This document shows positions 31,580 through 44,461 of a DNA stretch of 64,000 bases, one piece after another. The DNA is from Amia ocellicauda (Eukaryota; Chordata; Actinopteri; Amiiformes; Amiidae), in contig NW_027102660.1 in assembly GCF_036373705.1 (NCBI RefSeq), positions 558,001 to 622,000 of the forward strand, written 5' to 3'. The position numbers and the translations under genes were made by a program. Every line of letters starts with the position of its first letter. The stretch's first letter is position 1. The notes beneath the pieces are model-generated. The model was given only the letters and a program-made list of their open reading frames with translations, had not been told where the DNA came from and did no database searches.

Positions 31580-32312
31580 ATGGAATCAGGAGGCTTCTAC
31601 GTGACTCTACCCAGTAATGCCTCTCTCGATATATATCCTAAAAATGAAATATCCAGTTACACGGTACAATTTGGAAAATCTATAGATCTAAGGGGGTCGT
31701 GGGAAGTGGGGTTGGCGGAAATACAGTATCCTTACACTTGGGCTGTTTTACAAGATAAGGATGCCACCTTCGCCATTTTTGATGATGTTAAAAAGAGTCA
31801 ATGGACATTCACGATACAAGGAGGTTATTATGACAATGTGGATAAAATATTAGATGAGATGCATAAACAGTTCTCAGAAGGCACCCCCAACATCAAGCTA
31901 TATTACAACCCTATTAAAAACAGAGTGTACAAGGTGTCAAAACCAGGTATTAGCATTCAAACCAGCGGCCAACTGGGGCGTATATTTGGGTTCTATTCTG
32001 ACACAGAGAGCAGGTTCTCAGAAGTGGTGGGGCGGCTTTTACACTCTTTATGTGTATACGGATATCATAACCCACCAGAGGGTCGGGGATAGTTATGTCC
32101 CCCTTTTGAGAAATGTACTTAATAAAGGTAAAAGCAATGACATGGTCACAATTACTTATGACAAACCACACTACGTACTAGTCTCAAAGACCCACTTTGA
32201 CAACATCACGATCGAAGTAAAATCGGATCAGAATATCAACGTACCCTTCCGCTTCGGTAAAGTTAATGTCAAACTACATTTTCGACCCCTGAAACAGTTT
32301 GTACATTATTAA
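31580..32312 (+). pseudogene. Penton/minor capsid protein, frameshifted, copy C
   Basis: Same GGGG frame switch (32029-32032) as copy B. One difference is Gly in the DLRGSWEVG segment where B has Val, so C is closer to the family form there. Confidence 0.78.
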
Positions 32313-32313
32313 A

Positions 32314-32802
32314 ATGGCTACCTCGAGGGGTTATGTAGATCCTAGCGCCTATGTGGATTATTACAAGATGCAAGATGGAACGGCTTGCCCGGTATTGTAG
32401 GAGCCCCCACAATGTATGGCGCCGGTCTAGGAGGACTCTTTCGTGGTCTCTTTAGAATGGCCATACCCCTGCTTAAGAGAGGCTTTGCTATAGCCAGACC
32501 CCACTTGAAATCAGCGGCTAAAAATATTGTTAGTGACGTGTTCACCAATGTTATGAACCGGGCAGCTAGCCATGAGCATCAGGAGGGTTCGGGTCTCATG
32601 GTAATGGCGAGGAGGGGGGTAAAAGAAGAAACAGCATGTGTCCACCAGGGGGCGACAAAGATCCGTGGCTAACAAAAAACGAAGAATCTCTCATTCTCCA
32701 ACATATCGTGGAAACACTCGGAGAAGGAAGCAGCACAAGAAAAAACCTGCAAAAAGAAAGTCTCAAAGAAAGAAAAATAGAGCCTCAGGATACATCTTTT
32801 AA
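32314..32802 (+). pseudogene. pVI/core-like protein, frameshifted, copy C
   Basis: It carries the same one-base loss after codon 22 as B and the all-copy shift near 32630. It also has six G in the run near 32612-32617 where B and D have seven, which adds another frame change. Confidence 0.62.
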
Positions 32803-32804
32803 AC

Positions 32805-34114
32805 ATGTCTTTTGTCCACAGTCTATCGGAAGAATGCGTCAAATCAGAACTGGATCTGTTTACAGTTCCATACACTCAAACGAGTATAGATAAGATCATA
32901 TATGTAGAGATTCCCCCTCTTTCTGCAATTTCAGACACGGCCCCTCTGGAGTTTTTTATAGCTGGCAATGGCGAGGATTATATTGATTTGAATAACACAT
33001 TTATTTTAATGAACTGTAAAGTGACTGATGAGGATGGCGATGCAATCGAGAAGACGACCAACGCTGGGGTCATCAATTACCCGGTGGCCACCATGTTTTC
33101 ACAGGTGGATGTGACCCTGGGAGATCGGCTCATTAGTCAAAGCAGCAATACTTACCCCTATAGAGCCATGATGGAGTGTATACTTAATTATAGTGAGGAG
33201 ACCCTAAGCAAACAGTTCAACCCCGGCCTTTTCTTCAAAGACATCCCGGAAGCTATGGACGACAAGGATCCAGAGGGACTCAATAAGGGTTTGCAAAAAA
33301 GAACGGCCTTTTCAACAGAAGGGAGGACCTTTGAGCTAATGGGGCATATCCATGCAGACATATTTTTCCAAGAAAAACTCATGCTCAACGGGGTAGACAT
33401 TAAAATTAAAATGATCCGTAGTAAAAGTGCTTTTTGTCTGATGACCCCTGATACTGAAAAATATAAACTGACCATATTATCGGCCTCGCTGTTTGTGAAA
33501 AAAGTGTCCGTCTCCCCGGCGGTTAAACTAGGACACGCGCAGGCGTTAATGACGGCAAACGCCAAGTACCCGATCGAAAGAGTCTATATGAAAGTCCACA
33601 GTATCCCCGCAGGGACACGGGTGATGAACCAGGAAAATCTGTTTCTAGGACAGCTCCCAAAACAGGTTATTATAGGTCTCGTGGATAATGATGCATTTAC
33701 CGGGGTTTACAACAAGAACCCCTTTAACTTTAAACATTATAACGCGGAATTTATAGCGTTGTACTTCGATGGTGTGCAGGTTCCATCCAGACCTTTTCAA
33801 CCTGACTTTGAAAACGGCAATGTGGTTCGTGAATATGACAGTCTAGTACTGGCTACGGGTCGCCATCTCAAGGATCAAACTCCCGGCTGATCGATCGCCG
33901 GGAATACTGCAGCGGTTACACCCTGTATGGTTTCAACCTGACCCCTGACGAAGAGTGTGGACAACATTTTTCACTGATGAAGATGGGCAATATGCGTTTG
34001 GAGATGCGTTTCAAGCAGCCTCTACCACGCACTGTAAATATGGTCGTGTATGCAGTGTTTGACAACATTATTGAGGTGAATCAGAGGAGAAACGTTATGT
34101 ATGATTATTATTAA
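32805..34114 (+). pseudogene. Major capsid protein, frameshifted near the C-terminus, copy C
   Basis: Open for 361 codons, then two extra bases near 33881-33886 (TCCCGGCTGA against TCTGCTGA in B) shift the frame to TGA at 33888-33890. The remaining 70 or so codons continue undamaged to 34114. Private to this copy. Confidence 0.85.
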
Positions 34115-34115
34115 A

Positions 34116-34673
34116 ATGAACACCAGAGAGCTCAACCACATCATGAATGCCCTGGCCAGCTCACGGAAACTGTTTCAAGGAGTCTACACCTGCGATCAGC
34201 TGCCTAAATTTAAGATCAAGAATTTACCTGCAATGTACATAATCAACACACACCCTAAAAATATGCCCGGAGAACATTGGCTGGCTATTTATCTAAGGGA
34301 GGACCACCGTGGTGAATTTTTTGATTCCTATGCAAACCCCCCGGATTTCAGACCTTTCCCTCGGAAGATCAATAACTTTCTGCTCAACAACTGTCAAGAA
34401 ACCATTTACAGCGGTCGTCAAGTACAAAGTCTTCAGACCTTCACTTGTGGTCAACACTGTGTGTTTTTCTTATTTCATAGATCTAAAGGAAGGTCATACC
34501 CCGATATTATGGCCTTGTACAGTGAGGATTTAGGCCAAAATGATAAAAAAGTGGCAGAGTTTGTCAGGACACTGTGGACCCCCCCTTATAACACAATGAC
34601 TTACGACCCTAGCCAGCCGTGTATACAGATGGGGTGTTCTTGTGAGGATTTTAAAAGATGTCATGCGTGTTAA
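34116..34673 (+). CDS. Adenain-like protease (185 aa), intact, copy C
   Basis: His54, Asp70 and Cys115 are all present. Differences from B are Ser for Gly near residue 15, Thr for Ala near 25 and Phe for Tyr after the Cys motif. Confidence 0.9.
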   Translation: MNTRELNHIMNALASSRKLFQGVYTCDQLPKFKIKNLPAMYIINTHPKNMPGEHWLAIYLREDHRGEFFDSYANPPDFRPFPRKINNFLLNNCQETIYSGRQVQSLQTFTCGQHCVFFLFHRSKGRSYPDIMALYSEDLGQNDKKVAEFVRTLWTPPYNTMTYDPSQPCIQMGCSCEDFKRCHAC

Positions 34674-34852
34674 GGTGAAAAAATAATGAAAACAGCCTTT
34701 GAATCATTAGTTTTGTTTTTATTCAACACAATTCTTATACAAAGCAGGGGTTATGGTATAAATAAATGTACAACATTTGAAAAATAAAAAATAAAAATAA
34801 AAAATTGTTTGTCGGGTCATTATTTACAGGGGAGACAAATAAAAACATGAGA
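34674..34852. terminator. Convergent polyadenylation zone, copy C
   Basis: Same signals as 18693-18871. Confidence 0.6.
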
Positions 34853-35596
34853 TTAATAAGCTTCCCAACAATGGATAGATCCTGAGGATGGTCGCTCAGC
34901 ATGGTCAGAGTAATGAGATATCGGAGTCAGATCAGGCTCCACCTCTTTACACAGACGGATTTTTTGTCGCGTTTCCTGGTTAGGAACTGTTGATTGGGGC
35001 ATGTTCAGACAGGCCATCGCCTGTAGGAAAGCATTCCAGCCTACAGGTCGGCGACTATCGGGTACCTTATTAGTGCTAGTGACACTCTTCAACAAATCGA
35101 ACATGTGTGAACCTTTGATCAGTAGTCCTTTAAAAACAAATTCACCCTGTTCATTCCAAGCCGTTACCCGCAGTTTCTGAACCATTTTGTGCAGGATATA
35201 TTGTGCATGTCTTTTGCTTCTGGCCGGCATGTTTCTCAAAACATCCGTTACAACATCTCCCTCTGAACTCTCTACAGGTTCGGTCACCGCAACATCTTTA
35301 TCAACCGTTCCCCCCGCATCAGCCCCAGAACCATTTTCTTGAGAGGCCATGGTTAAAGTTAAAATGTTTTGATCTTTTTCACCCTGTCTAACCAGACGGA
35401 GGTAGCGCTGTAACGTGTTGGTATACAACTGGGCTTTGGAATACTGATTTAAATCGGCCCTGGCCTGTATAGCTTTCATTTCAGAGTCCAGGTTGTTTTC
35501 GGCCGTTTGTCTAATGGGCTCTGGCCCGACAACATTTTTTCTCAGTTTCTCAAGCTGCTCCTGAGGGATCAAAAACATTTTCTGAGCATATTCCAT
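34853..35596 (-). CDS. Conserved Polinton protein of unknown function (247 aa), copy C
   Basis: Open. It is the most diverged copy, with changes such as Gln for Glu in RHAxYI, Leu for Pro in QKxRVTAW and His for Arg near the end. See 332-1075. Confidence 0.8.
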   Translation of the reverse strand: MEYAQKMFLIPQEQLEKLRKNVVGPEPIRQTAENNLDSEMKAIQARADLNQYSKAQLYTNTLQRYLRLVRQGEKDQNILTLTMASQENGSGADAGGTVDKDVAVTEPVESSEGDVVTDVLRNMPARSKRHAQYILHKMVQKLRVTAWNEQGEFVFKGLLIKGSHMFDLLKSVTSTNKVPDSRRPVGWNAFLQAMACLNMPQSTVPNQETRQKIRLCKEVEPDLTPISHYSDHAERPSSGSIHCWEAY

Positions 35597-35598
35597 TA

Positions 35599-35934
35599 TT
35601 AACCCACTCTGGAAGCTAGAAGACTGGTTAGGAAAGGCACGGCTATGCTCAACAGCGGTCCTATAAAACCCCCGGTTTGATTAATCTTCTTTCTTTTTCT
35701 TTTAATAGAATACTTCTTATTAGCGATGATCTTGATAACCGCTTTTTGTTTTTTGAGTTTAGAATGTTGAGAAGGGGTTAGGGGTATATTACCGCGTAAG
35801 ATGTTAAAAGCTATTTCACACAGGGTCTCGATCAAATCCGAGGGGGCCCCTGCCAGCACAGCTTTCCTATGGCGCGGGCTCCTCTCAAATAACATTTGCA
35901 AAAGCGGCAGATTTCTTTTAATCCGAACAGACAT
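35599..35934 (-). CDS. Conserved small basic protein (111 aa), copy C
   Basis: Open, same protein as copy A. Confidence 0.8.
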   Translation of the reverse strand: MSVRIKRNLPLLQMLFERSPRHRKAVLAGAPSDLIETLCEIAFNILRGNIPLTPSQHSKLKKQKAVIKIIANKKYSIKRKRKKINQTGGFIGPLLSIAVPFLTSLLASRVG

Positions 35935-35940
35935 TCTTAT

Positions 35941-36612
35941 TTATTTCCTTTTCTTTAGCACATAGACTGCCGGCCAATCGTGCGGGCACAAACCTGTTCT
36001 TAGGCGAAAGTCTTCTGGGGTTTGTGCATTTAATTCCGCAATCAAGTACCCGTAGGGTTTTTTGGTGGCATCCTCAAATGCCTCCAAAAAGAACTTGGTC
36101 TGGTTAGGGTACATTTGACGAGCCAAGACGGTGACCTGTAGTTTATCTCTGGGGTTTTTAAAAAGAATTATATAATTGGCATATAAATTAATAGTGCGGC
36201 TTTTTTTACCTTGAAAAAATAGATTTTGAACTAAATAAATAATACTTAAATTCCTATGATGAGTGTACTTTGTGAAAGCTTTTTCCACTTCACTGTTGTC
36301 ACCGGCCTGCTCCATCAGGTCATCAAGGATCACTAGGTTAGTATTACCGGGCGGGAACAAGTCATCGCCACACAACGAGGCGGGGAGACCTTGCACAAAT
36401 TTCAGATTATTTTTTTTCCAAGCCAAATCATCGTAGAGAGGTTGCCAGCAAGAGAAACACCACACTATGTTGTCAAGAGCTTGGGACACGGTTGCGTCCA
36501 CATCTTCTATGATGTTCTTTATAAGATAGCTCTTCCCCGAATTGGAGGGACCGGCTATAATACAGGAGAAAGGGTGTTGAAGTCTGTTTTCAAAACCACC
36601 GCTAATATCCAT
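35941..36612 (-). CDS. Genome-packaging ATPase (223 aa), only intact copy
   Basis: The full frame has Walker A GPSNSGKS at residues 21-28 and Walker B NLVILDD at 92-98. A basic C-terminal tail (VLKKRK) follows. The fold is the FtsK/HerA superfamily ATPase that powers packaging in adintoviruses, Polintons and PRD1-like viruses. Its start overlaps the end of PolB by about ten bases, as in the other copies. Compared with A it keeps the P-loop lysine, and compared with B and D it lacks the stop. Several private substitutions (for example GNTN for GQTN) may have drifted. Confidence 0.88.
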   Translation of the reverse strand: MDISGGFENRLQHPFSCIIAGPSNSGKSYLIKNIIEDVDATVSQALDNIVWCFSCWQPLYDDLAWKKNNLKFVQGLPASLCGDDLFPPGNTNLVILDDLMEQAGDNSEVEKAFTKYTHHRNLSIIYLVQNLFFQGKKSRTINLYANYIILFKNPRDKLQVTVLARQMYPNQTKFFLEAFEDATKKPYGYLIAELNAQTPEDFRLRTGLCPHDWPAVYVLKKRK

Positions 36613-39600
36613 AAGGCAGAGTGGTATAATCAGTCTTCAACACTCTTTTATTGTACACCACCCTGAACCGTTTGTTTAGTGATCTATTTTCCAACGTGTA
36701 CCCCTTTTTATTGCGATAGATCTGATTTCCGGCTGTAATAATCTCACGAGGAGGCGCGTCTTTCTCGGTTACAAAACTTTCTACCAGGGTCGTCAGAGAC
36801 TTGATGTTAATGAGCTTGTTGTTACAATGGTTCAGAGTGAAACCCTTAACTTTCATACAGGTCTTACCCGCAGCCGTTCTGTATGCGTAAGTCTTAGGAC
36901 CCCCTGAAACAAACTCCACTATGTGGTCCTGAGGATCTAGTTCGCTCGTTAACTCCCCAAGGTAGTCCCCGAGGGGAGGGACCCAATCCCCTGGCCTGGT
37001 GACAAAGATTACAGAGTCAGTATCATGATAGAGCGTGCGTTCCTGCAACTGATCCATTAAGTTGTACAGTTCAAGCCGGGCGTAAGCCGAGGTAAAAACC
37101 GCTATGAAAACATTAACGTTCCCCTGTTTGGTGGGGAAATCTTTAGGGGCCCTCCACTGGACCTGTGCCACGTGGTCATTTAAGAATTGAAAGTGTGATA
37201 CTGCATGTTGTTTGGAAAACATAAATTCTATAAACTGTTCAGGGGTTTTAATCAAGGTTGTGTTTAGACGGTAATTTCTTTCCCCAAACTTACCCCACAG
37301 ACTGTTTAAAATCAGTTTGGACATTTGTCTCTTGGCGGGGTTTACAGTTATGTTCCCCAGCTCTAGACGGATCCCTTCCTTTTCAAAATATTGCTAAACG
37401 TATCGCTCTTTGGCCGCGGAGTCAACACACCATGAGGGATAGCCCGATGCCTCCTGTTTCCCTTTCAGATGGGTCATAATGTAATCAGCAAAAAGAGTAT
37501 CAGATTTTTCAGAAAAATGCCAAACCTCATACACCTTACCGACTCTGTAACCTTTCTCCACCGCCTTGTCAAGCTCAATGCTACACCAGACACCCGTCAG
37601 CGCTCTCTCTTCATCACTGTGCAGACAAGAGGTAGTTTGATTTTCAGTTTCCACACACGTTCTACACAGAGGGAACATCAATTTTCCCGAACACCTGTAA
37701 GGCAACACGGGTAAGAACAGCTCGCGAGGAGGGTACATGGTGACTTTGATCAAACCAAAGTAATGTCCGATTTCGAGTAAGTCACGTTAAACAATGGTTG
37801 GACGCCCCACCGGGTACATTTTGGTCTTGTTGACATAAGGGTACAGACTGGTGAAATCATAGTAATCTACTCTCTCACCCTCCTTTACCTCATAATGTAA
37901 ACAGAGGGCGTTGGTACGACCCCCAAATAACGCATCCCGGGGCTCAAGACGTTCAGGAAAGTCCAAGGTTTCCATAAACCGTTGTACCCCCGCTTCCTGT
38001 TGCTTCAGGGTCGTCCACTCGTGTTCCCAAATCACCAGCACGTTCAAACCATAGGTGTTTTTTAAAGTTTCAATTCGTTCCTGGAAATCATAGTACATAT
38101 CACTGCAGAGTTTTTGTGTTACGGGGTTAAAGGTGTTTGGGTCGAAGCACTGAGGACAGCCATGGTAAATACAACCTGCAAACTCATAAGCGGTACGCCG
38201 CCCGGACACGTCGCTAAAACCGTCTAAGTAGTAAGGCCCCATTTTGACTTCCCCTTGATTTAAAGCATGTCTGATGAAGATGTTATCCCGGGCACTCAGG
38301 TATTCCAGCCACTGTATGGAGACAGTCGAAAAGTTCTTTTGTCTAGCACGATAGTTGTCAGAAGTGGTGACCGCTATAGTGTTTTTCTGCAAGAAATCGG
38401 ACCGATACATTTTCATGCAGAGAGACGCTATGGTCACACTTTGCAAAGGGTCGAGACCCGATGTGTTGATAACCTCGGCGCGGAAACGCACACAGGCTTC
38501 TTTAAGGATCACCACATCATTTTTACAATAAGCAGCCATCTCTTCTCGGTCATCAAAAACACCTCCCTTAACCGTATTGTACCATTTAAAGAATTCCTCC
38601 CTCTCATGAGACATCATAGTATCAACCCCATAATAAGTGGCGGGCAGGTAGGACCCTCGATAATTTTGAGTGTCCATAGTATTAAAAAAATGGCAGAACC
38701 AACCTTTCTTCTGAGCCTCAAAACCCAGAGCCTTAGGCAAAGCGCTCAATTTCATGGGGATGAAATTTAACGAGTCTATGTAACGTTAGTTGAAAGCTTC
38801 GTCGGTGAAACACATGATCTTGCTACCCTGAGCTATTATTTTTGGGGTCACCCCATTTTCCACCAGATACTTCATCAAAATGTAAGAATCATAACCCTTA
38901 GCATTGTGGGCAATAAATGTGTAATTGAGGTATTTTGGACCGCGATACCGCGTAAAGAAATCCCTGACACAACTCTCACCGCTAGCTGACCACTCACGAT
39001 CCAACATGTCAATACAGAGTATATAATTAGCAACGTGGACCCCGTTTTCTTGCCGGCATTCAAAAGCAAAAAAGACATACCGGTTGTGCGGCGGCTCCTT
39101 TTTAACCGGCTGAATAAAGCACTGGTGTTCGGACCCCGGGGTTAAATCAGCATTACAGATCCTGCATCTCGGCTCCAGACATTTGTGTGGTTTAACCTCA
39201 TGAAAACGGTACTGGAGGCAACACTGCGGGCAATATTTAGTTTGATCACAATAACTCCGTTTTTTAACCCCCTCAGCAGCGGCCCTCTGTACCTTATGCT
39301 CGGAAAAACAGAACGCTGAGAGACAAATCCTTAAGCAATCTTTACATCGGATGGTAGGGGCCAAACCCTTACGACATTGCGGATTGAAACAGACGTTACA
39401 GTAACCGTCACATCGGTGCTTAAGCTTATCATTGAAGGCCTTATAACACCAATGACAAACATACGAACAACCCAAAAAAGCCGTCAAACTCTTTATTCCA
39501 AAGTAATGACTATCACTTAGGAAGAGAAACAGTGTCTGTGTATGGGTTTCAGGATGTGTCTGAAATTTAACAAATACTTCCTTTACCTCACAACGGTACC

Positions 39601-40734
39601 ACACAACAATTTTTAAAGACAACAACTCCTCAAACTTGGTGATGTCTGAAAAGGCAACCATCTGTTGAGAGTTTAAGCCGGCCCTCTGATGAAGCATTAA
39701 AGCTTCTTGCAGAGCTTGGGGTTCAGGCATGTCGGGGGTGAGTAGTTTTATTAAACTGTAAGCAAAACAGAGCTTATTGTCCCCACTGGAACTCACCACT
39801 AATTGCCTGAGCTTGGTCCTAATTATGTCGTTCTTCAAGCATTTCGACAGTCTTCTAAGCGCCCCACCCTCAGGGTTACGAACCACATTCATTACCAGAG
39901 ACAGACTTTCATCAGCTATGATGGCTGCGTTACTTTGCAATATCGCTTCGATTTTAGCCAGACGTCTAAATTATCTCCACTCAGCATTACAGATAGGTTG
40001 CTAAACAAATCATCCCCTCTGAGTTCTAACTGTACAACATCTCGAGGTCTGACCCTTTCAGCAACCTGTTCAAGCATTTTCTGCAAGGCCTCGTGTATGT
40101 TGACAAATATTTCTGCATAATTGTCACAATTTAAAAGTTCTGCAAAATTAAAACGCTGAATCATTTCAAAATTGTTATAGGCCGGTCTATCTATAATCAC
40201 GGGATCACTGGTACTCTTGGACACATCATCATTTTGAACAAAGCCTTCACCCCCTACATTCTCACAGAGCATGTCCTCCACAGCCTTATCAGTCTCAGAA
40301 CCCTCCACATTCAGAACACCCCCACTGCTGACATCTACAAAACCCCCTTTTTGAGGAGGCTCATTTAAAGCCTGTAAAAGTCCTTCAAAGATATCCAACC
40401 GGTTAATGTCAAGACCCTCCTCTATAGTGATGGCTGCTTCTGCCGCCATCCTGTGTTCTAATTGTCTCAAATCATTTATAATAGGGGCAGAATTTGGTCG
40501 GGGTAGCTCCTCCAAAGCCTCCACCATTTCAAACAAATCGGGGTGAACTAGGGGGTGAACCTCTATAAGCGCTACCGGTGGGAGGTGGTTATTTAGATCA
40601 TTGAACATCTGTAACAGGTCGGGGTTCACCGGTAAGTCTGTTAATTCACATTCTATCGGTGGTAATTGGGGGTTATTTAAATAATTTATCATTTGTAATA
40701 GTTCCAGGTTCATTGGGACATCAGAGGAGTTCAC
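36602..40734 (-). pseudogene. DNA polymerase B, nonsense mutations and exonuclease change, copy C
   Basis: The frame at 39267 is intact here, so 38786-39940 reads through the Cys/His-rich N-terminal region into the exonuclease domain. Breaks are the all-copy frameshift near 39964, the all-copy TAA at 38786-38788, and private stops at 37787-37789 and 37394-37396. The exonuclease I motif reads FFAFECRQ, with Ala for the first catalytic Asp, so proofreading would be lost. Polymerase motifs A, B and C are present. Confidence 0.88.
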
Positions 40735-40896
40735 AACAGGGCCGGGGATGTTCTCTCGGGAAGGTCTTTTTGGGGCCCTAGCTTGTTCATAATCCTTTAG
40801 TTTGTGAGTTCTTTTACCAAGTCAGGACATTTTTTAATTTATTTTTTATTTTTCCAACAACCCACAATAGTAAGGCGTTTTGTGTCTATTAAAACA

Positions 40897-43042
40897 TTAA
40901 ATACGGTACAATTCGTTAGTAAGGGTATTAATAAGGATGTTTTGGCTCTCTATCACCAGGTTTTGCCCCACTAACACATGTCTTTGATTTTGTAACAAAG
41001 TATGTAGCAACTCATGCCGACCTTCAGGATGTAGCTCCGGGGGCTGGTGGCCTGGCTCAGCTTCAAAGGATGGTCGCTCCGGTAAATCTCGGTCGAAGGA
41101 GGCAGGGAGCGAGCGTACACTCATGGACGGAGACCAAGAAGGCCTTTGCGGTGACACCCTGGCCAAGCGCGGGGTACTGTTCCGCGTTTCTGTAGCCAAG
41201 AAACGGGTCTGGGGGGACGATGTTGAAACCAGGCCGTCGTTGGGTGGTGTGTCAGCCCTGACTGACGGCGACCCCTGAGGTTGTTGGATGCCTGTATTTG
41301 TTCCGCCCGACAATGCGGCGGGCTGAATCTGGGGTGTTGAATTACCCCCAGAAGGCTGTGGCCTGAGTAGATGTTGGGGGGTCTCCAAGACCACCGTGGG
41401 GGATCCTCTCGGTGATCTCACCGGGAAAGATGTTTGATCCCACTTAGACGGGGTAATTGTCCTCAATAGCTCATTCACAGAATGACTATCCCAAGAGTCT
41501 TGGGAAGAATAAAAATATACATTACATTTACATCTTTAAACGGCGACAGAAATCAAACTTAAAACAACATGTCCAGGACATTCAAAACCTTTAGCTTTTT
41601 TAGACCTTTGAAAATAGCCTTAGACATTCACTACAACGCCTTATTATTTACAGACAATATATTTATTAGGACTTGATAATAAATTTAAAACAGAGAAGCC
41701 GCTGTAAATAAACTGTTTCTTAAATGTTTCTTTAAAAACTGTAATATTGTTAATAAAACACACACACACACAACAACATTTCATTTTTAAACGAACCTTC
41801 CAAGTGTAAACGCTTCCTGATCCCGGGACTTCCTGTTTCACAAACGTTTTCACGATCTGTTTAAATATTAAATACAATGAACACCTTCAAGCCTTTTCCT
41901 ACAACCACTTTAAAACAGAAGTATAATAGCGGGAGATAAGCCAAACAACTTACTAAACCCTTTCGGACGGCTTTACTTCCTAACCAGACGGTACGGCAAT
42001 CGGTCATTTCTAAACACGTTCCCCAGAAACAAGCCTAGACCTGTCCGGACTTCTAAAGATCTTTCCCAGAACCCCCCGCCCTACAGGAAACGGTCACCCA
42101 TCGCTTAAATATTAGCCCTCAACGGGCAAACAAAGCCCTTTTAAAAACATTAAAGTTTGAAAGATCTTACTTACCTCCACAGAATAATCGTTTCTTATGT
42201 TTTTCGGCTGGTTTAGCTTTTTGCACCGCTGTGAAGGTAAGAGACATGTTTAACCTTTAACCACACCGCTTTATAAAAAGCTTTAACCTCTTACAGGCTG
42301 CAGATATATACTCACAGCTATCAGATACCGGGGCTGACGGCCTTTCAGATTCTTGAAAGGTTACGGTTCTCGAAGGTAAAACGAAACAAGCCCTCGATGT
42401 GGAAGGCCTTTCGTTGTCTCGAACCACGTTTCTTAATACTGTTAGACAGGATAATTTTTTTAAATTAACAAAACTGGACTCAAACATCTTACAGAAACGT
42501 TATACAAACAAACAGGGGTTTAGTTCTTACCCGGTCGGCAGACAGCCTGTCTAGGGACAACCACTTCTCTTGGTCGATCCTCGGAGACATTAATCACAGG
42601 CCTTTCGATAGTTTCTGTGTAATTAAAGAGACCGGCATTAATATATATTAAAACGTTTTCATAACTCTAATGAGCCGCTTCAAAACCACACACACCCATG
42701 CATAAGAACCCATGAGCGCAAACACAAAAATCTTACCGTCGTTGTTCCAGATGATCTCCTCAGCGTTGGGAATGAACTCCTGTTGACTGGCTGAAAAATA
42801 ATTTTACAGAACTTAAAACAGATGTTATAGCCTTATTTACAATACATGCACACAACACGCTCTGAGTCAATGAAAATAATCTGAAGACTTGCCTAAAAAC
42901 TCGTTTAAATCGAATCGCTGATGTTGTTTGACATTGTTGATCTTTAGTCTTAAATCGAAAGGTCAGTGTGAGTCTGTCGAGCTGAAGACCAGACCTTCAT
43001 ACTTATACTGATGGCCACATGCCGGATCTGCTTGTAAGGCAT
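40897..43042 (-). CDS. Candidate spliced Ser/Pro-rich gene, copy C
   Basis: Exons equivalent to copy A lie at 40897-41498, 42175-42228, 42316-42438, 42531-42614, 42737-42790 and 43003-43042, with the same acceptors and donors as in A. One exon substitution changes Leu to Phe before the IPNAEE segment. The intron between the first two exons has lost three bases near 42929. Confidence 0.58.
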
Positions 43043-43504
43043 TGTTCTGGTCTGGCCTTTGTGCCACCCTGTTACCAATTAACATATCAAAACCAACCAA
43101 TAAAATGACACTGCATCAAATTTCAAATAGAAACCAAGATGGAGACGATCTCTCTCCTCTCTACTCTAAACTTTTATTAGAACCTTTTGGTCTCTCAAAA
43201 AAACATTTTTAAGCATCAAGACCTATAGTCAACAACCACTAAGAATATTTCAGGCCTTTATAAGCGCTAAAAAACAACCTGAGCCTAGAAAATAACTATA
43301 AAGATCAAAAATAACTAGAGCTTTTACAGTGATTTTTTTATTTATTTTTTATAGCGATGCTTTGTTTGGTATTAAACAAGTCACAAACTACTCAGAACAG
43401 CGTTTATCCCCGCAAAAGAGATATTTGGGTTTATTTTACAAAGCTTATAAATTATATAGGTTAAAAGTATTCTGAATGTTTTGATATCACACGCCATACC
43501 TACT
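43043..43504. promoter_or_regulatory. Non-coding right end, copy C
   Basis: No gene is seen. It matches 8524-8985, including the TATATAA-like minus-strand element and the CCTACT tip. One arm of the AGCGCT inverted pair is mutated (TAGAGCTT near 43317). Confidence 0.45.
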
Positions 43505-43789
43505 GTTGTCTTCTACACCTTACGGTAGCAACAAATCTAACTACTGCTTTACTTTAACAATAATAATGACGGCGACCACGATGACAACAAGAACAACAAC
43601 AACAACAACATCATCATCATCATCATCATCAGATTTTAATTAAAAGTGGCTACACCAGCGTTTACAATTTCAACCTGTCGACGGACGGACGCTCTGAGTG
43701 CATCGATTGCGGGCACTCCAATGAAGAAAAGACACCCACCGCCTCCGGGGAACCACGAGGGCAAGCATGACGAAAAGGGCACAGTAGGC

Positions 43790-43862
43790 TGTTTCCGCCC
43801 GGTTTCGAACCGGGGACCTTTCGCGCGTTGGGCGAACGTGATAACCGCTACACTACGGAAAC
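43790..43862 (-). tRNA. tRNA-Val (AAC)-like relic with C33
   Basis: 73-nt cloverleaf with acceptor, T arm and B box intact. The anticodon loop reads CCAACGC, so the universally conserved U33 before the anticodon is C. Probably a pseudogene or poorly functional. Confidence 0.75.
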
Positions 43863-44461
43863 TGACACCGCTGCCTCTTGCTTCAAATGGTTACCGTTAA
43901 AGCCTGCTGGTAAAACGGGCTCAGGTGTTTCAGGTCGGCTAGGCTGTGAGATGTCGTCTGAAGTGCGGCGAAAGGATGCCATTTTCACTGACCTGTTTGG
44001 CATTGCTAAAGGGCACATCAGGACACTTTGGAAACTCTTTCAAAGGAAGAACGCCCTGAGCTATGACAAGACTTACACTTACCCCAACAAGGTGATGCTC
44101 AATGGCTTGTTCAAACAGCTGCTGCTTGTCTTGTGCCACCATCAGACAATCACAGAGCTATTGTGCCTTCTGCACCTTACGGTAGCAACAAATCTAACTA
44201 CTGCTTTACTTTAACAATAATAATGACGGCGACCACGATGACAACAAGAACAACAACAAGAACAACAACAACAACATCATCATCATCATCATCATCAGAT
44301 TTTAATTAAAAGTGGCTACACCAGCGTTTACAATTTCAACCTGTCGACGGACGGACGCTCTGAGAGCACCGATTTCGGGCACTCCAATGAAGAAAAGCTA
44401 CCCACCGCCTCCGGGGAACCACAAGGGCAAACAGGATGAAATGGACCGGCCCACAGCAGGC

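Larger units (their letters stand above)
28217..43504. mobile_element. Adintovirus/Polinton copy C (complete length, 15.3 kb)
   Basis: Ends are AGTAGGG at 28217 and CCTACT at 43499-43504. It has the best ATPase and the fewest PolB frameshifts, but broken integrase, Cys/His early gene, penton, core and major capsid genes. Confidence 0.88.
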
